Positions 1 to 11,679 of a stretch of DNA of 64,000 nucleotides are shown piece after piece; the stretch's first letter is position 1, and each line of letters opens with the position of its first letter. The stretch lies in NCBI GenBank assembly GCA_031459765.1, contig JAVKHY010000001.1, positions 124,001-188,000 on the forward strand. Reading direction: 5' to 3'. The position numbers and the translations under genes were made by a program. A model generated the notes under the pieces. It was given only the letters and a program-made list of their open reading frames with translations, did not search any database and had not been told where the DNA came from. This stretch comes from Armatimonadota bacterium (GTDB taxonomy: Bacteria > Sysuimicrobiota > Sysuimicrobiia > Sysuimicrobiales > Kaftiobacteriaceae).

Positions 1-3831
<3,831 letters not shown>

Positions 3832-3954
3832 GACTCTCTTCTCCGACCTCCTCAATTCTGGCGCCATCCGGCAGGTGCTGTCCAGTGCCGGGACGAAACA
3901 CATTTTCCTTCTACACTCTCGGCCCACGGGGATCCACGAAGGGAGCCCAACGTC

Positions 3955-4953
3955 ATGCGGCGAGTACGGGCGGTAACGGTCGGGGGCGCGATCGCAGTGC
4001 TGGTCCTTGCCGGCGGCCTCTCCGCCACCGGTGCGGCTCCCGGAGATGCCAGGGGGCCGGCTCCGGGAGAGTGGGGGCGTCGGGCCGACCTGCTGGAACC
4101 CAACTCCGAATTCGCCCTGGCCGAGCTGTCCGGCAAGCTCTATGTCATCGGCGGATATCCGGCGAGCCGCGAGACGGTGCGCACGGTGCAGATCTACGAC
4201 ATCGCCCGCGACCGCTGGGAGCTGGGGCCGCCGATTCCGCAGCCCAACAACCACGGTATGGCCGCCAGCGTCGGCGGCCTCGTCTACCTGATCGGCGGCC
4301 AGACCACTGCCACGGGTGAGAGCTACGTCAACACGGTCTATGCGCTGGACCCGGCCGTGGGCCGGTGGGTCCCGCGGGCCCCCATGCCGACGGCGCGCAG
4401 CGCCGGCGTGGCGCTCGTGCACGAGGGCCGGATTTACGTCGCCGGCGGGCGGCCCCCGCGGGGCCACGACTTCGCGGTCTACGATCCGGCCGCCGACCGC
4501 TGGGAGGTGCTGCCGCCGCTGCCCAGCCAGCGCAACCACATCGCGGGGGCGGTGATCGGCGGCCGCCTGCACATCGTCGGGGGCCGGCTCGGGGGCGGCT
4601 TCACCAGCGAGCAGTCGGCGGCGCACGAGGTCTACGATCCCCGGACGCGGACCTGGACGATGGCGGCCCCCATGCTCCGCCCGCGCAGCGGGATCAACGG
4701 CGTCGTGGCCCGGGGCTGCTTCCACGTCTGGGGCGGCGAGAGCGCGGCCGGCATGTTCGCCGACCACGACTACTATGATCCGCGCACGAACCGCTGGACC
4801 CGCCTCCCCAACATGCCGATTCCCGTCCACGGCGTGACGGGATCGGCCTATGTCGACGGGCTGATCTGGGTCACGGGGGGCGGGACGGCCGTCGGCGGCA
4901 GCAGCGGCAGCCTGTACAACCAGGTCTACCGGCCGGCGGTGAGCTGCGAGTAG
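3955..4953 (+). CDS. Secreted kelch-repeat beta-propeller protein
   Basis: This 332-residue protein has an N-terminal hydrophobic signal segment (about residues 8-28, ending near ATGAAP), so it is probably exported. The rest is a kelch propeller: six Gly-Gly doublets (VIGGY, LIGGQ, VAGGR, IVGGR, VWGGE, VTGGG) are spaced about 45-50 residues apart, each followed by a YDP.....W stretch, consistent with a six-bladed fold. Kelch propellers bind proteins or sugars, and the ligand here is unknown. The open frame extends upstream, but only the part after this ATG reads as protein; a weak GGGAG lies about 8-12 nt before it. The next gene starts 27 bp downstream. Confidence 0.85.
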   Translation: MRRVRAVTVGGAIAVLVLAGGLSATGAAPGDARGPAPGEWGRRADLLEPNSEFALAELSGKLYVIGGYPASRETVRTVQIYDIARDRWELGPPIPQPNNHGMAASVGGLVYLIGGQTTATGESYVNTVYALDPAVGRWVPRAPMPTARSAGVALVHEGRIYVAGGRPPRGHDFAVYDPAADRWEVLPPLPSQRNHIAGAVIGGRLHIVGGRLGGGFTSEQSAAHEVYDPRTRTWTMAAPMLRPRSGINGVVARGCFHVWGGESAAGMFADHDYYDPRTNRWTRLPNMPIPVHGVTGSAYVDGLIWVTGGGTAVGGSSGSLYNQVYRPAVSCE

Positions 4954-4964
4954 GCCCGACGGGC

Positions 4965-4970
4965 TATAGT
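4965..4970 (+). promoter_or_regulatory. -10 box TATAGT, near-leaderless promoter of the radical SAM gene
   Basis: TATAGT lies 9 nt before the ATG at 4980. There is no ribosome-binding sequence in the interval. Initiation about 7 nt after the box would give a leader of only 2-3 nt. No clear -35 box is seen. Confidence 0.45.
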
Positions 4971-4979
4971 GAAACTGCT

Positions 4980-5930
4980 ATGGTCGGGGCGGCAGTCGGC
5001 GTGCCCGCGTATCTCCGCCTGGATCACGCCGAGCTGCGGCGGCGTGCCGAGGCGGCGCTGGAGCTGCTGCGTGCCTGCGAGGTCTGCCCGCGGAACTGCC
5101 ATGTCGATCGCCTCGCCGATCACTGGTCGTTCTGCAAGATCGGCCGGTATGCGGTGGTGAGCAGCGCCTTCCCGCACTTCGGCGAAGAGGATTGTTTGCG
5201 GGGCTGGAACGGCAGCGGGACGATCTTCTTCTCCATGTGCAACCTGCGCTGCGTCTTCTGCCAGAACTTTGACATCAGCCAGCAGAAGGTCGGCCGGGAG
5301 GTCAGTGCGCGGGAATTGGCGCAGATCATGATCGCCCTGCAGGAGCGGGGCTGCCACAACATCAACTTCGTCACGCCCGAGCACGTCGTGCCCCAGATCC
5401 TGGAGGCGCTGCCCCACGCCGTGGAGATGGGCCTGCGGCTGCCGCTGGTCTACAACACCAGCAGTTACGACTCCATGCACTCCCTGCGGCTGCTGGACGG
5501 CATCGTGGACATCTACATGCCCGACTTCAAGTACTGGGACCCGGAGTCCGCCCGGCTCTACCTCAAGGCGCCGGACTATCCGGAGGTGGCCCGGCGCACC
5601 ATCGCCGAGATGCACCGCCAGGTGGGTCCGCTGGTCATCGACCGGTCGGGCCTGGCCCGGCGCGGCGTGCTCCTCCGCCATCTCGTGATGCCGGGGGCCC
5701 TGGAGGAGACCCGACAGATCATGCGGTGGATCGCCGAGACGCTTGGCCGGAACACGTATGTGAACGTGATGGCCCAGTACCATCCGGCCGGCCAGGTCGG
5801 CCGGAATCCGCGTTATGCCGCGATTAACCGCCGTCTCTTCCCCGAGGAGTATGCCGCCGCGGTGCGCGCTGCGCTCGATGTCGGCCTCACGCGGCTGGAT
5901 CACCGCCTGGCCGGCGCCGTCTTCCCCTAG
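4980..5930 (+). CDS. PflX-like radical SAM protein
   Basis: This 316-residue radical SAM enzyme resembles the PflX group (COG1313), homologues of pyruvate formate-lyase activating enzyme whose substrate is mostly unknown. The SAM-cluster motif CNLRCVFC places the three cluster cysteines at 87, 91 and 94. A second cysteine set (33, 36, 40 and 52) sits in the N-terminal extension and could hold another metal or cluster. The glycine-rich segment WNGSG precedes the motif. No pyruvate formate-lyase gene is visible nearby, so an activase role is not supported by context. The start is set by the -10 box just upstream. The gene converges with the NrfD-type gene, with 35 bp between the stops. Confidence 0.85.
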   Translation: MVGAAVGVPAYLRLDHAELRRRAEAALELLRACEVCPRNCHVDRLADHWSFCKIGRYAVVSSAFPHFGEEDCLRGWNGSGTIFFSMCNLRCVFCQNFDISQQKVGREVSARELAQIMIALQERGCHNINFVTPEHVVPQILEALPHAVEMGLRLPLVYNTSSYDSMHSLRLLDGIVDIYMPDFKYWDPESARLYLKAPDYPEVARRTIAEMHRQVGPLVIDRSGLARRGVLLRHLVMPGALEETRQIMRWIAETLGRNTYVNVMAQYHPAGQVGRNPRYAAINRRLFPEEYAAAVRAALDVGLTRLDHRLAGAVFP

Positions 5931-5965
5931 CGCGAAAGGAGGCCACCCGGCGACCGGAAGGTTCC

Positions 5966-7132
5966 TCACGGGGCCGCCTCCGGCATGTGCAGCGCCGCCG
6001 TGCTGGTCGGAGCGGGCTCCTCCGCGTGTTCGAGAATCGGGAGACGCTCCACGATGTAGATGTAGGCCAGGATCCCTCCGGAGACGATCGCCGCCGTGAT
6101 GAGGACCTCCGTCCAGGCGGGCACATAGTGCGCCCCGCTGCCCGCCAGCATCCCGGTGATCGCGACGTTCAGGCGGTTCAGGACCACGCCCCCCACCACG
6201 AGCCAGGAGGCCGCGGCGAGCCCGCCCAAGGAGCGGGCCACGCCCGGAATGGCCAGCAAGACCAGCGGGAGGACGACGCCGCCCACAACCTCCACCAGGA
6301 ACATCACGCTCTCGATCCCCCCGGCGAAGACCAGCCCCACCGCCTGGCGGGTGACCAGGTCCACGACCTTCACCCCCAGGTAGAGGGAGAGGACAACGGC
6401 GGAGGCGCGACCGAGGTCGGTGAACAGCGAGATGTCCACCCGGTGGCGAAACGCCCGGGCGGCCAGGGTGGCCTCGACGGTGACCATCGCCAGGCCGACG
6501 GCCACGGCGGAGATGAAGAAGAGGATGGGCAACAGCGACGTGTACCACAGCGGGTGCAGCTTCTCCGGGACGATGAGGAACAGCGAGCCCAGCGACGACT
6601 GGTGGAGCGTGGAGAGGAGCACGCCGGCGATGACCAGGGGCGGCAACGCCAGCTGGGTCACCCGCAGGAACGTCCACAGCCGGAATCGCTGCAGGATTAC
6701 CTGCCCGAACTCCAGGGCCAGGACCAGCGTGTACAGCATGACGCACCAGGCGACTTCGAACATCACCGAGTGCGGGTTCCACATGACGACCGGATGCCAG
6801 ATGTTCCAGGGTCGCCCCAGGTCCACCAGCAGCGCGGCAATCACGAGCAGGTACCCCAGGAAGCCGGTGAGGACGGCGGGGCGCAGAAGCGCGTGGTACC
6901 GGTGCAGCTTGAACACATGCACTGCGGCGGCGATGGTGAACCCGCCCGCGGCGAGCGCCACACCGCTCATCACGTCGAAGCCGATCCACAGCCCCCAGGG
7001 GAAGCGGTCGCTGAGGTTGCTCACGGCGCCGAGCCCATAGAGGTAGCGGACGATCGCCGCGCCTCCCCCGGCCAGCACCAGGACCCACAGGGCCAGACGG
7101 AAGGGACGGAAGCGGATCCGCGGCGTGCTCAT
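5966..7132 (-). CDS. NrfD/HybB-type membrane quinone oxidoreductase subunit
   Basis: This 388-residue polytopic protein has about ten hydrophobic segments and belongs to the NrfD/PsrC/HybB family, which passes electrons between an iron-sulfur partner and membrane quinone. The segment PWGLWIGFDVMSG near residue 45 and HPVVMWNPHSVMFE near residue 112 are typical of the HybB branch. Its ATG overlaps the stop of the upstream iron-sulfur gene by 4 nt, so the two are translationally coupled. HybB normally serves a NiFe hydrogenase, but no hydrogenase subunit is present here. It may therefore work with a catalytic subunit encoded elsewhere or form a stand-alone quinone module. Confidence 0.88.
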   Translation of the reverse strand: MSTPRIRFRPFRLALWVLVLAGGGAAIVRYLYGLGAVSNLSDRFPWGLWIGFDVMSGVALAAGGFTIAAAVHVFKLHRYHALLRPAVLTGFLGYLLVIAALLVDLGRPWNIWHPVVMWNPHSVMFEVAWCVMLYTLVLALEFGQVILQRFRLWTFLRVTQLALPPLVIAGVLLSTLHQSSLGSLFLIVPEKLHPLWYTSLLPILFFISAVAVGLAMVTVEATLAARAFRHRVDISLFTDLGRASAVVLSLYLGVKVVDLVTRQAVGLVFAGGIESVMFLVEVVGGVVLPLVLLAIPGVARSLGGLAAASWLVVGGVVLNRLNVAITGMLAGSGAHYVPAWTEVLITAAIVSGGILAYIYIVERLPILEHAEEPAPTSTAALHMPEAAP

Positions 7133-8022
7133 CGCTGCTCACGCTCCTCTTTGCGCCGGGCGGAGCCGTTCAGCTCCATGCGCCGGCGGATGACGGCTTC
7201 CAGCACCGTCAGGGTGGCCCCCAGGCCGACCACGACGCCCGGGATCTTCCCCAGCGCCCGCCAGGTGTAGCTGGGCAGCGGTTCGCGGACGACGACCGGG
7301 AAGCCGAGCTCCTCGAAGGGGATGTCGGAGAGATAGAGAATCGCTGTCCCCCCGACCTCCTCCGCGCCGTAGATGGCCGGCACGTACCGGCTCCGATCGT
7401 TGCTGATGCGCCGCGCCGCTTCGGCCAGCAGCTGCTCACGCGGTCCGAACTGCAATGCCTCCATGGGGCAGGCCTCCACGCAGGCCGGCGGTGTCCCTTC
7501 CACCAGGCGCTCCGCGCATAGGTTGCACTTCCTGATCTCGGGCATCCGATCGTGCCACTCGAACCGCGGCACCTGGAAGGGGCAGGCCACCATGCAGTAC
7601 CGGCACCCCAGGCAGCGCCCCGGGTCGTAGGTCACCGGCCCTTCCGGCGTCTTGCGCAGCGCTGCCACGGGGCAGGCGGAGGCGCAGGCCGGTTCCACAC
7701 AGTGTCGGCACTGGATCTTGACGGTGCGCTGGAGCGCGCCGGCTTCGCCGAGCTGAAGGTGAGGGGTGGCCCTGTTCAGGCGCACCGTGCGGATATAGGT
7801 CCAGGCCTGGGGGCCGAGGTCCGCGGACTCCTCCTCGGGAAAGCCGTGGTATTTCTTGCAGGCCATCTCGCACGACCGGCAGCCGACGCAGCGGGCGACA
7901 TCGATGAGGATGCCCACCCCCGCCTTCGACGCGGCCCTCGCCGGCCTGGCCGCGCCCAGGACGGTGACCCCGAGACCGCTGGCCGCGGCCAGCTGGAGGA
8001 ACTCGCGACGCGTCAACCCCAT
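7129..8022 (-). CDS. HybA-like Tat-exported 4x[4Fe-4S] ferredoxin subunit
   Basis: This 297-residue electron-transfer subunit starts with a twin-arginine signal (TRREFLQLAAASG), so it is exported folded. Four cysteine groups follow: CVGCRSCEMAC, a CRHC...C...C group, CLGCRYCMVAC, and a C..C...C...C group, enough for four cubane clusters. A C-terminal hydrophobic segment (about residues 247-268, near IPGVVVGLGATLTV) would anchor it to the outer face of the membrane, as in HybA. It is coupled by a 4-nt overlap to the NrfD-type gene that probably accepts its electrons. The stop of the 98-residue membrane gene lies just upstream. The catalytic partner is not in the window. Confidence 0.88.
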   Translation of the reverse strand: MGLTRREFLQLAAASGLGVTVLGAARPARAASKAGVGILIDVARCVGCRSCEMACKKYHGFPEEESADLGPQAWTYIRTVRLNRATPHLQLGEAGALQRTVKIQCRHCVEPACASACPVAALRKTPEGPVTYDPGRCLGCRYCMVACPFQVPRFEWHDRMPEIRKCNLCAERLVEGTPPACVEACPMEALQFGPREQLLAEAARRISNDRSRYVPAIYGAEEVGGTAILYLSDIPFEELGFPVVVREPLPSYTWRALGKIPGVVVGLGATLTVLEAVIRRRMELNGSARRKEEREQR

Positions 8023-8035
8023 CGGACCTCCCTCC

Positions 8036-8332
8036 TCAGCGCCGCCACGCGGCGATCAGCGCGGTGATGAAGAAGGTGGAGAGTCCAATCACCACGATCC
8101 CAAGCACAAGACCGGAGACGGCCTCGTCCATCCCCTGCATCGCGCCGTGACTGTGCAGAATCTGCCAGCACGCGAACACGCCGAGCGCAACGGCAGCGGC
8201 GGCCAGGAGGACATTCACTCCGGGCAGCCAGCACACACGCAGGGAGAGGAGGCCGACGGCGAAACTGGCCGCCGCGGCCCGGCAGACGGCCTGGGCCGCC
8301 CCCCTGTGGGGAGAAGGCATGGTCTGCGGCAT
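8036..8332 (-). CDS. Small membrane protein, first gene of the HybA/HybB-like operon
   Basis: This 98-residue protein has two or three hydrophobic segments: one around residues 20-45, one around 47-60 and one near the C-terminus (VLGIVVIGLSTFFITALIAAW). It has no recognised domain, although the arrangement resembles small DUF4190-like membrane proteins. The frame extends further upstream, but this ATG has AGGAGGT 7 nt before it and gives a normal membrane protein, so it is preferred. The iron-sulfur gene begins 13 bp downstream, so it probably belongs to the same complex, possibly as an accessory or heme-less anchor subunit. That role is inference from position only. Confidence 0.7.
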   Translation of the reverse strand: MPQTMPSPHRGAAQAVCRAAAASFAVGLLSLRVCWLPGVNVLLAAAAVALGVFACWQILHSHGAMQGMDEAVSGLVLGIVVIGLSTFFITALIAAWRR

Positions 8333-8568
8333 TGTCGCCACCTCCTGGCACCACGGTACCGGACAGGAGATGGCGCCGCGTCGGGTGGCTTCCCCTATGG
8401 CGGGGGACAACGTACCGGCATGCGGCGGGAAGAACTACCGAATCTGGCGTAGGAAAGGTCTCAATGCCGCGGTGGCCGGATACCCGGTGGGTGGCCGCCC
8501 CCAGGGGCCCAACCTCCGCGTCGAAGGGTGCACAGGGGTCGGTCTCGGCAGGACGTTGCATCCCTCCC

Positions 8569-9321
8569 TTACCTGTCACCCCTCCGCATGGTCACCAGAC
8601 GCACCCCCAGGCGCCGAAGTTGTCGGAAGTTGGCTCCCTGACCGACGGCCCGGAAGACAGCATCGATCTCCGCTACCACGGCACCCGAGATCACGTGGAC
8701 GCCGTGTCGGAACAGGACGGGCGACAACGGCGTGCTGGGACCCAACATCACGACGAGGGCATCCGGCCGGCGGAGCGCCATCAGGGCATCGAACGTGTGG
8801 TTGATTAGCGTCGTGCCGCTGAGGGCCAGCACATCGGCCTGGGGGATGACCTCGGCCGCAGCGCCAGCGGGCAGGTCGTCTTCCCTGGGCCGCTCTTCCA
8901 GGACCCACAAGGTCCCGGCCCGCTTCCGGAGCTCCGGGACGAAGGGGAAGTGGCCGACCAGGACCGCCCGCTTCCCGGCCCCGTGCGCGGTGATCACCTC
9001 TTCCGCGTTGAGATCCGTCCACAGCGACTCGTGCGCCGGCAGCAGGGCGTTGATCGCGGCCAGGCCAATGGCGGCCTCCATCGGGCTCCGGGACCGGGCC
9101 AGGTCGGCCAGCGCGCGGGCGCTTCGCTCGAGCAGCCGGCCCGCCTCCGGCACCGCCGCTCCACCGCCGTAGTGATGATCGTCGTCCCTGGGAGTAGACG
9201 CCAGGCCGCAGCGGCGGAGGCCTTCCACTTCCACCACCACCGCAGTCTTGAACGCCCCGACGACGATATCTCGAACCACTCCGTCCCGCACAGAGGCGAG
9301 CAGGTCATCGATGACGGACAC
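8569..9321 (-). CDS. DUF364/DUF4213 putative heavy-metal chelation protein
   Basis: This 250-residue cytoplasmic protein belongs to the DUF4213/DUF364 family, which has been proposed to bind metals or tetrapyrrole-like ligands through a Rossmann-like C-terminal domain. The N-terminal part (MSVIDDLLASV) and the segments VGHFPFV, LSGTTLINHT and MLGPSTPLSP are typical. HHYGGG near residue 50 supplies two histidines and CGLAST one cysteine. The start is GTG with GGAGAG about 8 nt upstream. It is the last gene of the arsR-led operon, 21 bp after the thioredoxin-like gene, which suggests a role in metal or metalloid handling. Biochemical function is unproven for the family. Confidence 0.82.
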   Translation of the reverse strand: MSVIDDLLASVRDGVVRDIVVGAFKTAVVVEVEGLRRCGLASTPRDDDHHYGGGAAVPEAGRLLERSARALADLARSRSPMEAAIGLAAINALLPAHESLWTDLNAEEVITAHGAGKRAVLVGHFPFVPELRKRAGTLWVLEERPREDDLPAGAAAEVIPQADVLALSGTTLINHTFDALMALRRPDALVVMLGPSTPLSPVLFRHGVHVISGAVVAEIDAVFRAVGQGANFRQLRRLGVRLVTMRRGDR

Positions 9322-9342
9322 GGTGATCTCTCCAGCGCGCTG

Positions 9343-9603
9343 TCATGCGCCCTTTGCGGACGCCGCCGCGGTGGCCAGCCAGGTGATCATCTCCTCCACC
9401 CTCGGCACGCGGCCGGTGGACTTGATCTCGCCGTTGATCCGTACGGCCGGCGTGAACATCACCCGAGCCTTAGCCATCTCCTTCGGGTCGCTGATCTCCG
9501 TCACGTGCGCGTCCATCCCCAGCACCCGCAGCGCCTCGTGGACGACCTTGATCGCGGCCCGGCAGCGCGGGCAGCCCGGTCCAAACACCTCGACGGTAAT
9601 CAT
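9343..9603 (-). CDS. Small thioredoxin-like redox protein (MTH895/TM0996 type)
   Basis: This 86-residue protein is a single thioredoxin-fold domain of the redox-active disulfide protein type. The active site is CPRC (Cys11 and Cys14) directly after the first strand (ITVEVFGPG). The cis-proline segment FTPAVRINGEI is also present. Proteins of this type are often encoded beside DUF318/ArsP permeases and ArsR regulators, as here, where the permease stop lies 13 bp upstream. It probably reduces a thiol or metalloid species linked to the permease. That link is inferred from conserved neighbourhood, not from biochemical evidence in this sequence. Confidence 0.88.
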   Translation of the reverse strand: MITVEVFGPGCPRCRAAIKVVHEALRVLGMDAHVTEISDPKEMAKARVMFTPAVRINGEIKSTGRVPRVEEMITWLATAAASAKGA

Positions 9604-9616
9604 TGTGGCCCCTCCC

Positions 9617-10666
9617 TCAGCGCAGGATGAAGGTCCCGGCGAACCATCCGCCGATCGTCCCCAGCACGATGATCGTGCTCACATAGACCACGGCCTTCCT
9701 CACCCCGAACACCCGGCCGATGGCCAGCCAGTTGGGCAGGCTCAGTCCCGGCCCGGTAAGCAGCAGGGCCAGCGCCGGGCCCTTGCCCATCCCCAATCCC
9801 AGGAGGGTGTGTACGAACGGCGCTTCGGTCATCGTCGCGAAGTAGCTCACGCTCCCGAGCAACGTGGCGAAGAACGCTGCCCGCAGACCCGATCCGCCCA
9901 GATAACTCTCGATCCACGTCCGCGGGAGCAGCGCGCCGATAACGCCGACCACGAAGACGCCGGCCAGCAGCAGGGGGAAGATCATGCGGACGAACCACCA
10001 GCTCTCCTCCATCCACCGGCGGAGCTCAGCCCGGGTCTTTTTCCAGGCCCCATAGCCGGCGACGAGCACCGTGGCGATGGCCCAGACCAGGACCTTCTGG
10101 CTGTAGGGACCCGACCGCACAAGGTAGTTGGGCGCCAGCAGGGAGACGACCAGCAGGGCCAGGAGGCCGGAGTCGGCCGGGGTGATGATCCGGCTCTTCG
10201 GTCCGTTGGAGGTGGCGCTCGCGCGCCGGGCTTCCTCGTTGCGGAACGCCACCGTCATCACCCAGCCGACGGCCATGGCCATGAGGAGTGCCGTGATCAG
10301 GCGCGCCCAGACCATCTGCCCGCCCAGGATGCTCCCGGTATAGACCAGTGACAGCAGGTTGGAAGCAGGGGCCACCCACAGCACGATAAACGCGGCGCCG
10401 ATGCCGGCCCCGCCGTAGTACAGCCCGCTGCTGACCGGGATGACCGTGCAGGAGCACGCGGCAAGGAAGAAACTCGCCCCGGCGGCCGCAGGGAAGCTCG
10501 TGACCCTGGAGGTGCCGGCGCCGAGACGCTCCATGATCGCCTCCTTTGAGACAAAGGTGACCAGGGCCCCGGCGAGGAGGAACGCCGGGATCAAACAGGT
10601 GAGGACGTGTAACGCGATGTAGCCCCCGACGGCCCGGAGGCCGGCGAGCAAGACGCTACTGAGCAT
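9617..10666 (-). CDS. ArsP/YraQ-type (DUF318) permease
   Basis: This 349-residue permease has about eight to ten hydrophobic segments and belongs to the PF03773 family, which includes the organoarsenical exporter ArsP. The conserved CSC motif (Cys71 and Cys73, in ACSCTVIPVSSG) sits in a membrane segment, as in thiol-dependent members. A central cytoplasmic loop (about residues 150-180) is charged. The start ATG has GGGGAGGA upstream, whereas the longer open frame upstream is Pro/Arg-rich and reads as antisense. It overlaps the end of arsR by 11 nt. Together with ArsR and the small thioredoxin it probably exports an arsenical or another soft-metal compound. The exact substrate is unknown. Confidence 0.87.
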   Translation of the reverse strand: MLSSVLLAGLRAVGGYIALHVLTCLIPAFLLAGALVTFVSKEAIMERLGAGTSRVTSFPAAAGASFFLAACSCTVIPVSSGLYYGGAGIGAAFIVLWVAPASNLLSLVYTGSILGGQMVWARLITALLMAMAVGWVMTVAFRNEEARRASATSNGPKSRIITPADSGLLALLVVSLLAPNYLVRSGPYSQKVLVWAIATVLVAGYGAWKKTRAELRRWMEESWWFVRMIFPLLLAGVFVVGVIGALLPRTWIESYLGGSGLRAAFFATLLGSVSYFATMTEAPFVHTLLGLGMGKGPALALLLTGPGLSLPNWLAIGRVFGVRKAVVYVSTIIVLGTIGGWFAGTFILR

Positions 10667-11051
10667 GGCGTTCCTCCCCTGTGGCGACCCTGCAGGCGGG
10701 GCAGTCGCATCCCCGGACCGGCGCCCGTCGGGCTCGAGTGAACGAAGGGCCGCCGGCGAGGCGACCGGCGAGATCGACCACGCCGAGGACGGAGAAGTCG
10801 CGCAGGGCGTAGTAGGTAAACGTCCCCTGCCGCCGCGCGGTGAGCAGGCCGGCCGCCCGCAGGATCGCCAGTTGCTGTGAGACGTAGGGCTGGGAGCGGC
10901 CAAGCGCCGCGGCCAGGTGGCAGACGCAGGCCTCACCCCTGCCAAGAGCGGCAACAATGGCCAGACGTCCGGGATGGGAGAGCGTCCGGAGCAGGCGCGC
11001 CTGCCTGGCGATCACGGCATCCGGTAAAGAGACCCTCCTCCTGGCATTCAT
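10656..11051 (-). CDS. arsR: ArsR-family metalloregulator
   Basis: This 131-residue winged-helix repressor has the HTH segment GRSQPYVSQQLAILRAAGL (about 51-69) and the wing ARRQGTFTYYAL. A CVCHL motif (Cys42, Cys44) matches the As(III)/Sb(III)-binding helix motif CVCDL of classical ArsR. A second cysteine group at the C-terminus, CDCPAC (115-120), may form an added metal site. The chosen ATG lies inside the palindrome at 11046-11069. A longer open frame upstream lacks protein character. No clear ribosome-binding sequence precedes this ATG, which fits a very short leader. A GTG 12 codons later is an alternative start. It leads the four-gene operon. Confidence 0.85.
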   Translation of the reverse strand: MNARRRVSLPDAVIARQARLLRTLSHPGRLAIVAALGRGEACVCHLAAALGRSQPYVSQQLAILRAAGLLTARRQGTFTYYALRDFSVLGVVDLAGRLAGGPSFTRARRAPVRGCDCPACRVATGEERHAQ

Positions 11052-11069
11052 GCAGGAATCTGCATAAAT
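11046..11069. promoter_or_regulatory. Imperfect palindrome, probable ArsR operator
   Basis: Two 10-nt arms, ATTCATGCAG and CTGCATAAAT, separated by 4 nt form an inverted repeat with one mismatch. On the minus strand a possible -10 box TACGAT (11068-11073) overlaps its edge, and the arsR ATG (11051) lies inside one arm. A bound repressor would block both polymerase and start codon. ArsR-type operators are usually palindromes of this size. Confidence 0.55.
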
Positions 11070-11240
11070 CGTAGGTGCCCATGGGGTCCTCCGCATCGGG
11101 CCGCGACCTGATCGGGCGTCCCCGAATCGGCCATCAGGCGCGCGCCCCGCAGAGGCGCGGTCCGGCGGGATCAACGAAGGCAGGTTGCCGGTACACGGCG
11201 TACTGCTGGACAGACGGGCCATTCCGGAAGGAGGAGAGCG

Positions 11241-11564
11241 ATGGAACTCCCTGCGCCCTATCGGGCCTTTCAATCCGCCTATCCCGAGGTCTGGCAGGCC
11301 TACGACCGTCTCGGTGCCGCCCTGCACGGCTGGGGCCCCCTGGACGCAAAGACGAGAGCACTGGTCAAGCTGGGCATCGCCGTGGGTGCCCGCCTGGAGG
11401 GTGCGGTCCACGCCCACACGCGGCTGGCCCGGGAAGCGGGGGCCACGCCGGAAGAGATCCGGCACGCGGTGCTGCTGGCCCTGACCACCATCGGGTTCCC
11501 GTCGATGATGGCGGCCAGGACCTGGGTGGAGGACGTCCTGGCTCCCGGGCGAGCCGGGGGCTAG
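11241..11564 (+). CDS. Carboxymuconolactone decarboxylase/AhpD-like protein
   Basis: This 107-residue all-helical protein belongs to the CMD/AhpD-like fold family. The conserved region [16 protein letters not shown] and the following [16 protein letters not shown] contain the Glu and His residues of the decarboxylase-type motif. The AhpD CxxC peroxidase cysteines are absent, and there is no cysteine in the protein, so a thiol peroxidase role is unlikely. GGAGGAGAG lies just before the ATG. It is divergent from arsR across 189 bp and lies 115 bp before the ttrB-like gene, so it may belong to either regulon. Substrate and function are unknown. Confidence 0.85.
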   Translation: MELPAPYRAFQSAYPEVWQAYDRLGAALHGWGPLDAKTRALVKLGIAVGARLEGAVHAHTRLAREAGATPEEIRHAVLLALTTIGFPSMMAARTWVEDVLAPGRAGG

Positions 11565-11679
11565 ACGCGGCTATCGGCTGGAGCCTGGAGGACAATCCGG
11601 TCCCGGCCCGATACCCTTCCTCAACGGCCCCCCTGTACGCTGGCGGCAACAGCCTGCCAGGCTGCGCGAGGAGGAGCCC

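Noticed and set aside
5966-8022. Calling the HybA/HybB-like genes a hydrogenase
   Set aside because: No NiFe hydrogenase large or small subunit, or maturation gene, is present.
11241-11564. AhpD peroxidase
   Set aside because: The protein has no cysteine, so the CxxC peroxidase mechanism is impossible.
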